From Bacteroides salyersiae WAL 10018 = DSM 18765 = JCM 12988 (GTDB lineage Bacteria > Bacteroidota > Bacteroidia > Bacteroidales > Bacteroidaceae): 64,000 bases of DNA. Below are positions 17,372 to 24,417 of the stretch, piece after piece. The translations under genes were made by a program, and so were the position numbers. Location of the stretch: positions 1,177,278 through 1,241,277 of the forward strand of contig NZ_KB905467.1 of NCBI RefSeq assembly GCF_000381365.1, given 5' to 3'. The notes beneath the pieces are model-generated. The model saw only the letters and a program-made list of their open reading frames with translations. It did not search any database and was not told the origin of the DNA. Every line of letters begins with the position of its first letter. Positions within the stretch are counted from its first letter, which is position 1.

Positions 17372-18103
17372 TCATCTTCTTGTTTTATTATATATTTTCT
17401 TATCGAATTTGTAATAGCGTGCTGCCCGGTGAGCTACTCCCTGTTGTTTTTCTTCCAAGGGGACGACGTATTCCATCATTGCTATTTTTTTGTGGAAGTT
17501 GCGTACGTCTACCGGTTTGTCGTATACCAGTTCAAATAATATACGCAGTTGGGATGCTGTAAATTTGCGTGGCAACAGGTCGAAGAGCATGGAGGGATTA
17601 AATTCCACAAACTGCCGGATGTAAGTCAGGGCCTCTTTGATAATCAGGTTATGATCGAAAGCAAGAACCTTTATATCTTTTAAAGCAACCCAACATGCCT
17701 GATGTTCGTCAAGGCTTTTATCCAGTGCCCGGTCTATTTTCACCATCGACAGGTAAGCGATGGTAACAATACGCTCCACTCTCGACTGCATGGCTCTTTC
17801 CAGCCAATGTACATCTTTCGGGTTACTGGTTCTGTTTTTGGAGCCGAAAGCTTTGAATTGCATCAGATTTACGTTCTTAAGCCCTGTCAACTCGCACAAC
17901 ACACGTTGGGCGGCTTCATCCAGATCTTCATCCATGTAGATCAGACTTCCGGGAAGTTTCATGTCATGATATACTTCGCCGTCTTCCTCTCCTATTCGTT
18001 TTACTAACAGTACTTTTAGCTGTTCTCCGTCAAAACCGATCACTACACAGTCTACTGATATGTGATTGTTTGCCAATGGGGGTTGCTTCTGTATGTTCTG
18101 CAT
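17372..18103 (-). CDS. Nudix-domain transcriptional regulator of xylose genes
   Basis: 243 residues. An N-terminal Nudix fold (about 10-150: VDCVVIGFDGEQLKVLLVKR, KLPGSLIYMDEDLDEAAQRV) is followed by a winged-helix C-terminal part (about 165-240: PRKFTASQLRILFELVYDK). The Nudix box GX5EX7REUXEEXGU is degenerate (RVLCELTGL), so hydrolysis is unlikely and the domain probably senses a sugar or nucleotide ligand, as in NrtR/AraR-type regulators of Bacteroidetes. It is the first gene of the operon, followed by xylB, xylA and xylE, so autoregulation is likely. A XylR role is inferred from context. Confidence 0.85.
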   Translation of the reverse strand: MQNIQKQPPLANNHISVDCVVIGFDGEQLKVLLVKRIGEEDGEVYHDMKLPGSLIYMDEDLDEAAQRVLCELTGLKNVNLMQFKAFGSKNRTSNPKDVHWLERAMQSRVERIVTIAYLSMVKIDRALDKSLDEHQACWVALKDIKVLAFDHNLIIKEALTYIRQFVEFNPSMLFDLLPRKFTASQLRILFELVYDKPVDVRNFHKKIAMMEYVVPLEEKQQGVAHRAARYYKFDKKIYNKTRR

Positions 18104-18125
18104 AATACTTTAATTTTGAACGGTG

Positions 18126-18156
18126 CAAATATAGAAGTGTTTTTTGTATCTGCAAA
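18126..18156 (-). promoter_or_regulatory. Promoter of the xyl operon (TTTG-N19-TATATTTG)
   Basis: The minus strand carries a -33 TTTG (18153-18156) and a -7 TATATTTG (18126-18133) exactly 19 nt apart, an ideal Bacteroides promoter. Both elements sit in a repeated ATTTGCA, which could also be part of an operator. The start codon lies 23 bp below the -7 element. Confidence 0.8.
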
Positions 18157-18556
18157 TAAAAAATAATATGTTCTAAAGCATTGTTTTTCATAGATATACA
18201 TATCTTCTATTTTACAGTAACTACAATTCGTCTTATCGTATGCTTTACAATATGTATTTCACGCTTTTGTAAGGGGTACTAATTGTATAAAGTACGAAAA
18301 CTCCGGGAGGCTTTATTATCAATTGGTTTCGTCGATTTATTTCTGTATTTGGCGGGAAGTACTTATTGTACTTTATATGATATATCATTTTGTATTTATG
18401 GCGGTACTGGAGAAGCGTTGTGTGAAGATTGTTAAAAAAACAAAAGAACCAAAATGGCTGTTGTTTCTTATTGTTTTAAAGTGAAGACGGGTAAACAGAG
18501 ACTTTTCCGAAACCGATATGATTTCGGAAAAAATCAGAATTGAAATGATAATTTCT
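18157..18556. other. Gene-free spacer between the xyl operon promoter and the small membrane protein gene
   Basis: About 400 bp with no convincing reading frame. It holds short dyads around AAGTAC...GTACTT (18358-18375) and, at its left-oriented end, the hairpin at 18503-18531. Confidence 0.5.
18503..18531 (-). terminator. Hairpin after the 81-residue membrane protein gene
   Basis: A perfect 10-bp stem TTTTCCGAAA / TTTCGGAAAA with a 9-nt loop, about 25 bp beyond the stop codon. The T-run after it on the minus strand is short. Confidence 0.6.
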
Positions 18557-18802
18557 TTATGGTCTGGGATTATCTATTTTATCAAATAGTTCATGCAGAC
18601 ACATTGAATGGATGACGGCTTTCTCTGTCATTTGACGACATTCCATTTTTGATATCTTCATGCGGAGATTTCGAATGGTCTCATCTTGCCTTTCGATATG
18701 CATCCACATGGCAGCGATGATAAATAATAATACAATGTATAATAAGATAGCTATTATGCCTATTGTACGAAGTTCATCGGAAGAATAAAAATGGTGTCTC
18801 AT
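18557..18802 (-). CDS. Small membrane protein of unknown function
   Basis: 81 residues. One hydrophobic segment (about 14-34, IGIIAILLYIVLLFIIAAMW) is followed by a charged helix (IERQDETIRNLRMKISKMECRQ) likely to form a coiled coil. The gene begins 36 bp after the terminator hairpin of the structured RNA at 18838-19030 and lacks a separate promoter, so it would be expressed only by read-through. That makes the RNA a likely controller of this protein. I do not recognise the family. Confidence 0.6.
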   Translation of the reverse strand: MRHHFYSSDELRTIGIIAILLYIVLLFIIAAMWMHIERQDETIRNLRMKISKMECRQMTEKAVIHSMCLHELFDKIDNPRP

Positions 18803-18837
18803 ATATTCATTATATTTAAATGATTATGATCGGGGAC

Positions 18838-19030
18838 ACAAAAAAGCGCACCCAATCCAATATAGACTACTTGAGGTGCTGCAAACAACCTGGATACCCT
18901 AATACTGAACGAGTGCGCATATCGTAGTTCGAGGACATACGAATGGCCATTCAGTTTAGTGGTATCCATTTAAAAATTGCAGCTTTCAAGTAGACACTAA
19001 ACTGAATAATTAATGATACTCTCCGAGTAT
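18838..19030 (-). ncRNA. Structured RNA or attenuator leader with two mutually exclusive folds
   Basis: A -7 element TATCTTTG (19036-19043) with TTTA at the -33 position starts a transcript of about 190 nt that ends in a GC-rich terminator: GCGCACTC (18911-18918) pairs with GGGTGCGC (18846-18853), followed by six U. Fold 1 is this terminator plus a perfect 13-bp hairpin (19007-18995 with 18961-18949). Fold 2 is a long rod: 18993-18986 with 18874-18867 (8 bp), 18983-18977 with 18884-18878 (7 bp), 18968-18961 with 18898-18891 (8 bp), then CTAA/TTAG and ACTGAA/TTCAGT. The two folds share strands and exclude each other. Pairings were found by eye. It is not a riboswitch class I recognise. Confidence 0.65.
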
Positions 19031-19035
19031 CGATA

Positions 19036-19066
19036 CAAAGATAGTCAAAATAAAATATATTGTAAA
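19036..19066 (-). promoter_or_regulatory. Promoter of the structured RNA (TTTA-N19-TATCTTTG)
   Basis: A perfect -7 TATCTTTG at 19036-19043 and a near-consensus -33 TTTA 19-20 nt upstream. The predicted start is at about 19029, immediately before a GATACTC/GAGTATC hairpin. Confidence 0.6.
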
Positions 19067-19214
19067 AAAGAGATGTAGATATTGTTGCATTTTGTCTGTT
19101 TTATAAAATTGCGGAATGACATGATGATACAATATTTCTTATGTATTTAAGATATTCGCAGCGATTGCGGCCTATATATTGTCTTGAAATACAATAGAGT
19201 TAATACAAATTAGA

Positions 19215-19246
19215 TTTGTTATATATCATATATGCGTATATCTTTG
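19215..19246 (+). promoter_or_regulatory. Promoter of the Crp-like gene (TTTG-N20-TATCTTTG)
   Basis: The -33 TTTG is at 19215-19218 and the -7 TATCTTTG at 19239-19246, about 60 bp before the ATG. Confidence 0.7.
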
Positions 19247-19260
19247 CAGAATAAAATCAC

Positions 19261-19290
19261 GAGTTTACAAAAAACAGTTTGAGTAAACTC
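19261..19290. promoter_or_regulatory. Dyad GAGTTTAC-N14-GTAAACTC in the Crp-like gene leader
   Basis: A perfect 8-bp inverted repeat between the predicted transcription start and the ATG at 19306. It could be an autoregulatory operator or a leader hairpin. Confidence 0.45.
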
Positions 19291-19305
19291 TATTGTAATA
19301 AAAAT

Positions 19306-19869
19306 ATGCAGAATATAATAGATGGTATTCGCAGATATTATCCTGTGTCCGATAATTCTTTAAATATACTATTCAGTAAAATGAAAAAGTTAGAACTCCC
19401 CAAGAAACATCTTCTTATAAAAGAGGGAGTTATTGACAGGCATGTGTATTTTATTGAAAAAGGATTTACACGATCCTACTGTCTCCATGATGGAAAAGAA
19501 ATGACGATTTGGTTTTCTCGTGAGGGAGACATAACTTTTGCCATGAAAGATTTATATCATAATGAACCGGGGTATGAATATGTGGAGTTATTAGAGAACT
19601 GTACTTTGTATGCAATAGCTATAAATGACTTGAATAATCTGTATGAAACAAACATAGAAATCGCAAATTGGGGTAGAGTCATTCATCAAGAATGTTTGTT
19701 GTATATGGATCAACACCATAACGATCAATTATTTCTTTCGGCCAAAGAGCGTTATGCCCAACTATTAAAAGAGTTGCCGGATGTTATCCATCGGGCAAAT
19801 CAGAACTATATATCTTCTTATTTAGGAATTACTCCACAACATTTAAGTCGGTTACGGGCAGTAAAGTAG
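19306..19869 (+). CDS. Crp/Fnr-family transcriptional regulator
   Basis: 187 residues from the ATG at 19306; the longer frame needs a TTG start inside the palindromic leader. A cyclic-nucleotide-binding-like jelly roll (about 15-110: HLLIKEGVIDRHVYFIEKGFT, SREGDITFAMKDLYHNEPG) is followed by a C-terminal helix-turn-helix ending ISSYLGITPQHLSRLRAVK. The canonical cAMP-binding RxS motif is absent, so the ligand is unknown. A promoter and the dyad at 19261-19290 precede it; the acyltransferase gene follows with its own promoter. Confidence 0.88.
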   Translation: MQNIIDGIRRYYPVSDNSLNILFSKMKKLELPKKHLLIKEGVIDRHVYFIEKGFTRSYCLHDGKEMTIWFSREGDITFAMKDLYHNEPGYEYVELLENCTLYAIAINDLNNLYETNIEIANWGRVIHQECLLYMDQHHNDQLFLSAKERYAQLLKELPDVIHRANQNYISSYLGITPQHLSRLRAVK

Positions 19870-19910
19870 TTTTTTTAATCTATGTGAATATTTTAGTCGG
19901 GCGAAACGTG

Positions 19911-19918
19911 TACCTTTG
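19911..19918 (+). promoter_or_regulatory. -7 element TACCTTTG of the acyltransferase gene
   Basis: It matches TAnnTTTG, 29 bp before the ATG. Confidence 0.55.
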
Positions 19919-19947
19919 TATCTACATTTATTAATTAGCTATATTGT

Positions 19948-20988
19948 ATGATTAATGCACTGACTTCTTTGCGCTTTATATTTGCCTTAATGGTATTTGG
20001 AGCCCATTGTTACATCATAGAAGATCTTTTTAATACTCATTTTTTTAAAGAAGGCTTTGTTGGAGTAAGTTTCTTTTTTGTATTGAGTGGCTTTATTATT
20101 TCTTATAACTACCAAAATCGTTTGGCAGAACATATCACGACAAAACGTTCTTTTTGGGTAGCACGTATAGCACGTATTTATCCGTTACATTGGTTCACTT
20201 TATTTCTTAGCATTGCATTGGGCGGATATGTTATATATGATGGTGGCTGGGATTGGTGTAAACATTTCTTAGCATCCCTTACGCTCACTCAAGCTTATAT
20301 TCCCCATGCCGATTATTTCTTTTCATTCAATAGTCCGTCATGGAGCTTATGTTGTGAGCAATTGTTTTATTTTTGTTTCCCTTTTTTAGTTGTCTGTTTT
20401 AAAAAGAATCAAAAGCTATTGATGCTTTTCATACTGCTTCTTGTATTGACTGTTTGTGGGATGCATTTCACGCCGGAGGAAAATATCAAAGGATATTGGT
20501 ATGTGAATCCGATAGCGAGGATTCCAGATTTTATAGTGGGCATGCTTCTGTTCAGGTTTTACACATATCTTATAGATAAAAAGATGACTTATAGGACCGG
20601 GACCTTACTCGAAATATCGTCCATAGTGATATTTTTATTTTTTTATTTATATGCTGCTGACGTTCCTAAAGTGTATCGATATACCTGTTACTATTGGTTT
20701 CCTGTGGCATTGCTTTTATTGAGCTTCTCTTTGCAAAAAGGTTTTGTTTCACGGCTGTTGTCTAATCGTTTCTTGATTATTGGTGGAGAAATTAGTTACA
20801 GCTTCTATCTGATTCACCTTTTTGTATTGTTGTCTTATGCAGAATGGCAAAAAGGAAGTGCTTCCCATATAGATTGGTACATTTCTATTCCGATTCTCTT
20901 CAGTGTCACTATTCTCCTTAGTCTGCTTTCTTACTATTATTTTGAGAAACCGATGAATAAACTCGTTAAAACATTGTTAAACAAATAA
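19948..20988 (+). CDS. Membrane acyltransferase, acyltransferase-3 (OafA/NodX-like) family
   Basis: 346 residues with about ten membrane segments. It begins INALTSLRFIFALMVFGAHC, with the family's conserved His near residue 20, then FFKEGFVGVSFFFVLSGFII and RIARIYPLHW, both typical of the family, and ends in YYYFEKPMNKLV. Such enzymes O-acetylate or otherwise acylate glycans, lipids or antibiotics in the membrane. It stands alone rather than in a polysaccharide cluster, so its substrate is unknown. Confidence 0.9.
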   Translation: MINALTSLRFIFALMVFGAHCYIIEDLFNTHFFKEGFVGVSFFFVLSGFIISYNYQNRLAEHITTKRSFWVARIARIYPLHWFTLFLSIALGGYVIYDGGWDWCKHFLASLTLTQAYIPHADYFFSFNSPSWSLCCEQLFYFCFPFLVVCFKKNQKLLMLFILLLVLTVCGMHFTPEENIKGYWYVNPIARIPDFIVGMLLFRFYTYLIDKKMTYRTGTLLEISSIVIFLFFYLYAADVPKVYRYTCYYWFPVALLLLSFSLQKGFVSRLLSNRFLIIGGEISYSFYLIHLFVLLSYAEWQKGSASHIDWYISIPILFSVTILLSLLSYYYFEKPMNKLVKTLLNK

Positions 20989-21366
20989 CTCATGAAACTT
21001 AATTGATTTAACCGAGTGGGGATGAAATTGCATGTGGTAATCGTAATACATGGGTAGCGCAGAGAAGCGTATGGGTGTATACTAATTTATATATCACATT
21101 GTCAAAATGGTATTTCTACTTCGGTAAAATCATTTTTTTAAGGTTGATGGATACAAAAGACCGAAAATCTTCTCTATTTTCATATAGAAAATTTCAGAGA
21201 GTCATTTCTGTAGCCGATTAGCTGTTGTCCAGTTTGTTATTTTGTGTGTTTTATGTGCAATTTGTCTTGAAAATCTGTATATATCAAGCCTTATTCTATT
21301 ATGAAATGATTTTATTTTTTCATCAGTTAGTCTAAAAGGACTACTTTTAAAAGGAAATAAATTTTT

Positions 21367-21419
21367 CTCGTAGAGTTTCTTATGGTTCCTCGTAGAGTTT
21401 TGAGTCGTTGCTCGTAGAG
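21367..21419. repeat. Three CTCGTAGAG repeats at exact 22-bp spacing
   Basis: CTCGTAGAG occurs at 21367-21375, 21389-21397 and 21411-21419, a period of two DNA helical turns. The last two units are also enclosed by an 8-bp inverted repeat GGTTCCTC/GAGGAACC (21384-21391, 21417-21424). The same-face spacing suggests binding of a protein to direct repeats. Confidence 0.7.
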
Positions 21420-21501
21420 GAACCGGAATTATCTCCTAAGAAAAAGTAAGTTAACATCTTGGAATAAAATGCATATCTATCCTTTTTATATGGAGATATG
21501 C

Positions 21502-21544
21502 AGAAAAAAGCGTATTTTATTTATTTGTTTATACGCTTTTTTCT
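21502..21544 (+). terminator. Intrinsic terminator AGAAAAAAGCGTAT / ATACGCTTTTTTCT
   Basis: A perfect 14-bp stem with a 15-nt AT-rich loop; U-rich on the 3' arm in both directions. It stands 80 bp downstream of the 22-bp repeats with no gene between, so it could end a short unannotated transcript. Confidence 0.7.
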
Positions 21545-21791
21545 CTATTTGCTGCCTTTTGATTAAAGTATGTGTTATTAGAAATCGTGATATGAAAGCA
21601 TTATGTCGGTTTATTCGTATTTCTTGTAGCTTTTGTGCAGATCAGATTTGGTAAAGTAGAAAGTTCTTCCCTACTCTACGTTGTCCGGTTAGTATTTTGG
21701 CTATGGATTTTCGTATAAAAGGTTTTATTTTTATCGGTATATCCTTTTCTTTTTATTAAGATTTTTGGGGGAAACTCATAATCTAAAAAAA

Positions 21792-21843
21792 TTAATTATA
21801 CTTCAAACTTTTCCGTATTTCACGGAAAGTTTTAATTATACTT
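21792..21843. repeat. Hairpin flanked by 12-bp direct repeats TTAATTATACTT
   Basis: Direct repeats at 21792-21803 and 21832-21843 enclose AAACTTTTCCGT...ACGGAAAGTTT (21805-21832). The repeat period is exactly 40 bp. The layout resembles a tiny insertion with target duplication, but the element is too short to assign. Confidence 0.55.
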
Positions 21844-21980
21844 TAATCATTAGAATACATTAAGCATGTTATTTTTTTGTGCTTTAAACCCAAAAATAGA
21901 TGATAAAAGAGAGAGGTGGTAATTAACATTGTTAATCGCTTTTTTTATATACTGTTTCCTTCTTTGCAAAACATTAATCT

Positions 21981-22014
21981 TTTGCAGTTAAGAAATGCAT
22001 TTCTTAGCTGCAAA
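21981..22014. repeat. 34-nt near-perfect palindrome
   Basis: TTTGCAGTTAAGAAA, a TGCA centre, and TTTCTTAGCTGCAAA form a 15-bp stem with one T-G pair. No T-run follows, so a protein-binding or cruciform site is as likely as a terminator. Confidence 0.6.
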
Positions 22015-22358
22015 GAATACGATTTAACATAGTATTAATATTAATTTCTTGTACGTAGGTATTAGACTATCTTTTTTTGTAAAACAAAACATTTATATTG
22101 TTGATATACAATGATTTGTGTGTTTGTAAATCGGTTATTCCAGACAAATGGACTTCATTCGAATAGAAACTGCGTTTTGCCTGAACTTGTCAATTTAGCA
22201 ACTTCAATAGTTGTATTTTTCATTGCGCACAGTTTTCATACCCATCAGTGTATTCAAAAGTATGTAGATATGATTGAGTGACAAAAACAATCATTATCTT
22301 TACAGATATTTTTATGTAAATAGAAAACATGGATTTAATAAATTGAATATGAAAGATT

Positions 22359-22802
22359 ATGCCATCTAAGAAAAAAACTCTTAACTACTTCGAACGTCAG
22401 CAGAAGAAATTGCATCCGAAGAAATATCGTTTTTATTTCTTCGATTACATGTATTATTGCGGTGAGAAATGGGGTGAAAAAAGTTTTAGAATAAGTGGAA
22501 TGATTGTGTTCTTTTCATATTGGAGTTTTTGCTTTGTCCTGCCATTGAGCCTTTATCTTTCTTCAATTTCTGTATTGTCACATACGGATGGATGGCACAT
22601 TGTCGGAGTAATGGCATTTGGAATTATTCCACCTGTTCTTTTCTGTATACTGCGCTATTGGAGTGGACGTCGCTCCGCCCTTATGCGACATTATCGTCAG
22701 AGCATATGGCACAAAGGAATTCCGGTATGGTTGATCTGTTCAGCGTGGTTTCCACTTCTTATAGTAGAGTTTTGGGTAATAAAAGAGATGGGATGGATTT
22801 AG
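22359..22802 (+). CDS. Hypothetical membrane protein
   Basis: 147 residues. A basic N-terminus (MPSKKKTLNYFERQQKKLH) is followed by three hydrophobic segments (about 48-68, 79-97 and 122-140). It ends 17 bp before the stop of the convergent HxlR gene. I do not recognise the family; a small integral membrane protein is all that can be supported. Confidence 0.6.
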   Translation: MPSKKKTLNYFERQQKKLHPKKYRFYFFDYMYYCGEKWGEKSFRISGMIVFFSYWSFCFVLPLSLYLSSISVLSHTDGWHIVGVMAFGIIPPVLFCILRYWSGRRSALMRHYRQSIWHKGIPVWLICSAWFPLLIVEFWVIKEMGWI

Positions 22803-22819
22803 ACATTCCTCCGCCTGTG

Positions 22820-23191
22820 CTAACTTTGTATCTCGTCCTCCATATCGAGAAGTTTTTTCATGGTCGGTCGGAAGTGATCTCCCCATTCTTCAAGCTGTTC
22901 GATAATCGGGAGTAAACTTTTGCCGGTTTCGGTTATGGAATATTCGGAATGAGGGGGAAGTTCCGAGAATATCTTTTTCTTCACTATGCCGTGCATTTCC
23001 AATTCTTTGAGTTGTTGATTGATAACTCTCGGGCTGGCTTCTTCAAACAATCGGTGAAGTTCGCTGGGGCGTTTTGCACCTAAGCTTAACTCTTGGATAA
23101 TGCAACTTTTCCATTTTCCACCCATTACCTCCATCGTAATTTTTATTCCACAGTCTATATCAAAGGGTATTTTCTTTTTGTACATAAGCAT
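22820..23191 (-). CDS. HxlR-family winged-helix transcriptional regulator
   Basis: About 123 residues from the ATG at 23191 (a second ATG lies at 23185); 46 further upstream codons overlap the promoter. Core signatures are DIDCGIKITMEVMGGKWKS, LSLGAKRPSELHRLFEEASP, RVINQQLKELEMHGIV and YSITETGKSLLPIIEQLEEWG. HxlR regulators are dimers that respond to redox or small electrophiles. It is divergent from the arginase-like gene across a 166-bp promoter region with TATTTTTG (23204-23211) for itself and TATCTTTG (23312-23319) for the neighbour, so it probably regulates that gene. Confidence 0.9.
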   Translation of the reverse strand: MLMYKKKIPFDIDCGIKITMEVMGGKWKSCIIQELSLGAKRPSELHRLFEEASPRVINQQLKELEMHGIVKKKIFSELPPHSEYSITETGKSLLPIIEQLEEWGDHFRPTMKKLLDMEDEIQS

Positions 23192-23203
23192 TTGTTTTGG
23201 AGA

Positions 23204-23211
23204 CAAAAATA
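23204..23211 (-). promoter_or_regulatory. -7 element TATTTTTG of the HxlR gene
   Basis: It matches TAnnTTTG 12 bp from the chosen start and supports the short form of the protein. Confidence 0.5.
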
Positions 23212-23311
23212 ACATTAATTGCGGTATTGACAAAAAATAATCTCTGCTGTTGACGCTTCTCTCCGGTATATGGGTGAATTTATCAGTATATGAATAATTT
23301 AGCCGTACTTG

Positions 23312-23319
23312 TATCTTTG
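23312..23319 (+). promoter_or_regulatory. -7 element TATCTTTG of the arginase-like gene
   Basis: A consensus -7 element 38 bp before the ATG, in the shared intergenic region with HxlR. Confidence 0.6.
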
Positions 23320-23357
23320 TCGGGATCACCCTATTTTTGCACTAAAAATCGGAAGAA

Positions 23358-24317
23358 ATGAGAAATGTTTTGTTATCGACGGTGTTGTTTATGGGAATAA
23401 TCTCTGTACATGCACAGAATAAAGTATCAATTAATAATCAGAATATGGAAAAGAAAACATCTGCAGTCCGCTTGATTTATCCTCAGTGGCAAGGTGGCAT
23501 TGTTGCTCATTGGATGCCGGACATCCCTGCTGAAGATGCTTCGAGAGGATATTATCTGGGAGCACAATTGTTGAATATGTTAGCTCCGGAAAGTTCCCAG
23601 GAGGTAATTGAAGTTCCGGTATCATTGGATATCAATGACAGGGAGACGGAAAAAGGGATCAGTTCGCGGCGGGTCATCTTGAAACAAACGAAGGCGGCCC
23701 TCGAAAAGCTGCGTGAAAAAGCACCGGACAGGATAGTAACGCTGGGAGGTGACTGTTCTGTGAGTGTAGTTCCGTTCACTTATCTGGCCGAAAAATATCC
23801 TGGTGAGGTGGCTGTTGTCTGGATCGATGCACATCCTGATGTGAATCTGCCTTATGATGAGTATGAGGGGTATCATGCGATGGCGCTTACTGCTTGTCTG
23901 GGAATGGGCGATGAAGAGATAATGGGATTGTTGCCCGGTAAATTCGATGCTTCGAAAGCGCTGATTGTCGGGCTGCGTTCGTGGGATACGGGCATGAAGG
24001 AGCGACAGGAAAAGTTAGGTATTAAGGGATTGTCTCCCGAAAAAGTAGCCGGCGACAGTTCGGCCATTCTGGAATGGCTGAAAGAGACCGGAGCTTCGAA
24101 AGTGGTTATCCATTTTGATCTGGATGTATTGGATCCTGCTGAAATCATTGCCGGCGTAGGCGTCGAACCCGATGGCATGAGGATAGACGAAGTGGTTCGT
24201 GTAATAAATGATATTGCTTCCAAGTACGATTTAGTTGGTCTTACAGTGGCGGAACCGATGCCGCGTATTGCCATTAAAATCAAAAATATGCTTCACCAAC
24301 TACCTCTGTTAAAGTAG
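23358..24317 (+). CDS. Arginase/agmatinase-family protein with a probable signal peptide
   Basis: 319 residues. A cleavable-looking signal (MRNVLLSTVLFMGIISVHAQ) is followed by an internal Met at 31 that could start a cytoplasmic form. Ureohydrolase metal motifs: VTLGGDCSVSV has Cys in place of the usual His of GGDHS, WIDAHPDVN retains Asp-His-Asp, and HFDLDVLDP retains both Asp. The fold is clear, but one of six Mn ligands is replaced, so activity on arginine or agmatine is uncertain. It may process another guanidino or amidino compound, perhaps in the periplasm. The divergent HxlR regulator is its likely controller. Confidence 0.85.
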   Translation: MRNVLLSTVLFMGIISVHAQNKVSINNQNMEKKTSAVRLIYPQWQGGIVAHWMPDIPAEDASRGYYLGAQLLNMLAPESSQEVIEVPVSLDINDRETEKGISSRRVILKQTKAALEKLREKAPDRIVTLGGDCSVSVVPFTYLAEKYPGEVAVVWIDAHPDVNLPYDEYEGYHAMALTACLGMGDEEIMGLLPGKFDASKALIVGLRSWDTGMKERQEKLGIKGLSPEKVAGDSSAILEWLKETGASKVVIHFDLDVLDPAEIIAGVGVEPDGMRIDEVVRVINDIASKYDLVGLTVAEPMPRIAIKIKNMLHQLPLLK

Positions 24318-24357
24318 TATGTGATTTTAAATGTAATCGGGTTGTGATGATTTTTAC

Positions 24358-24400
24358 CGTATGCATGAAGATGTGCTTTCAAACAATCTTCATGCATACG
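24358..24400. terminator. Convergent hairpin after the arginase-like gene
   Basis: A perfect 15-bp stem CGTATGCATGAAGAT with a 13-nt loop between convergent genes. The flanks are T5 before and A5 after the stem, which extends pairing rather than giving a U-tail, so it may act as a transcript-end stabiliser. Confidence 0.6.
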
Positions 24401-24417
24401 AAAAAGTTAGAGGTACG

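Larger units (their letters stand above)
20989..22358. other. 1.4-kb AT-rich region without a convincing gene
   Basis: No frame looks coding. The region holds a 22-bp-period triple repeat (21367-21419), a strong 14-bp terminator hairpin (21502-21544), a hairpin flanked by 12-bp direct repeats (21792-21843) and a 34-nt near-perfect palindrome (21981-22014). A weak -7 like TATCTTTA (22295-22302) may serve the next gene. Confidence 0.6.

Noticed and set aside
18838..19030. Signal recognition particle RNA, tmRNA or RNase P RNA
   Set aside because: The conserved GGAAGGAAGCAG-type SRP loop, a tag frame with tRNA-like ends and the RNase P core are all absent.
21367..21419. Possible CRISPR array from regularly spaced repeats
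   Set aside because: The repeats are only 9 bp with 13-bp spacers, three copies, and no cas genes are present.
21469..21654. 61-codon frame with one hydrophobic segment
   Set aside because: It spans a perfect 14-bp intrinsic terminator hairpin and has no recognisable family; a short RNA is more likely than a protein.
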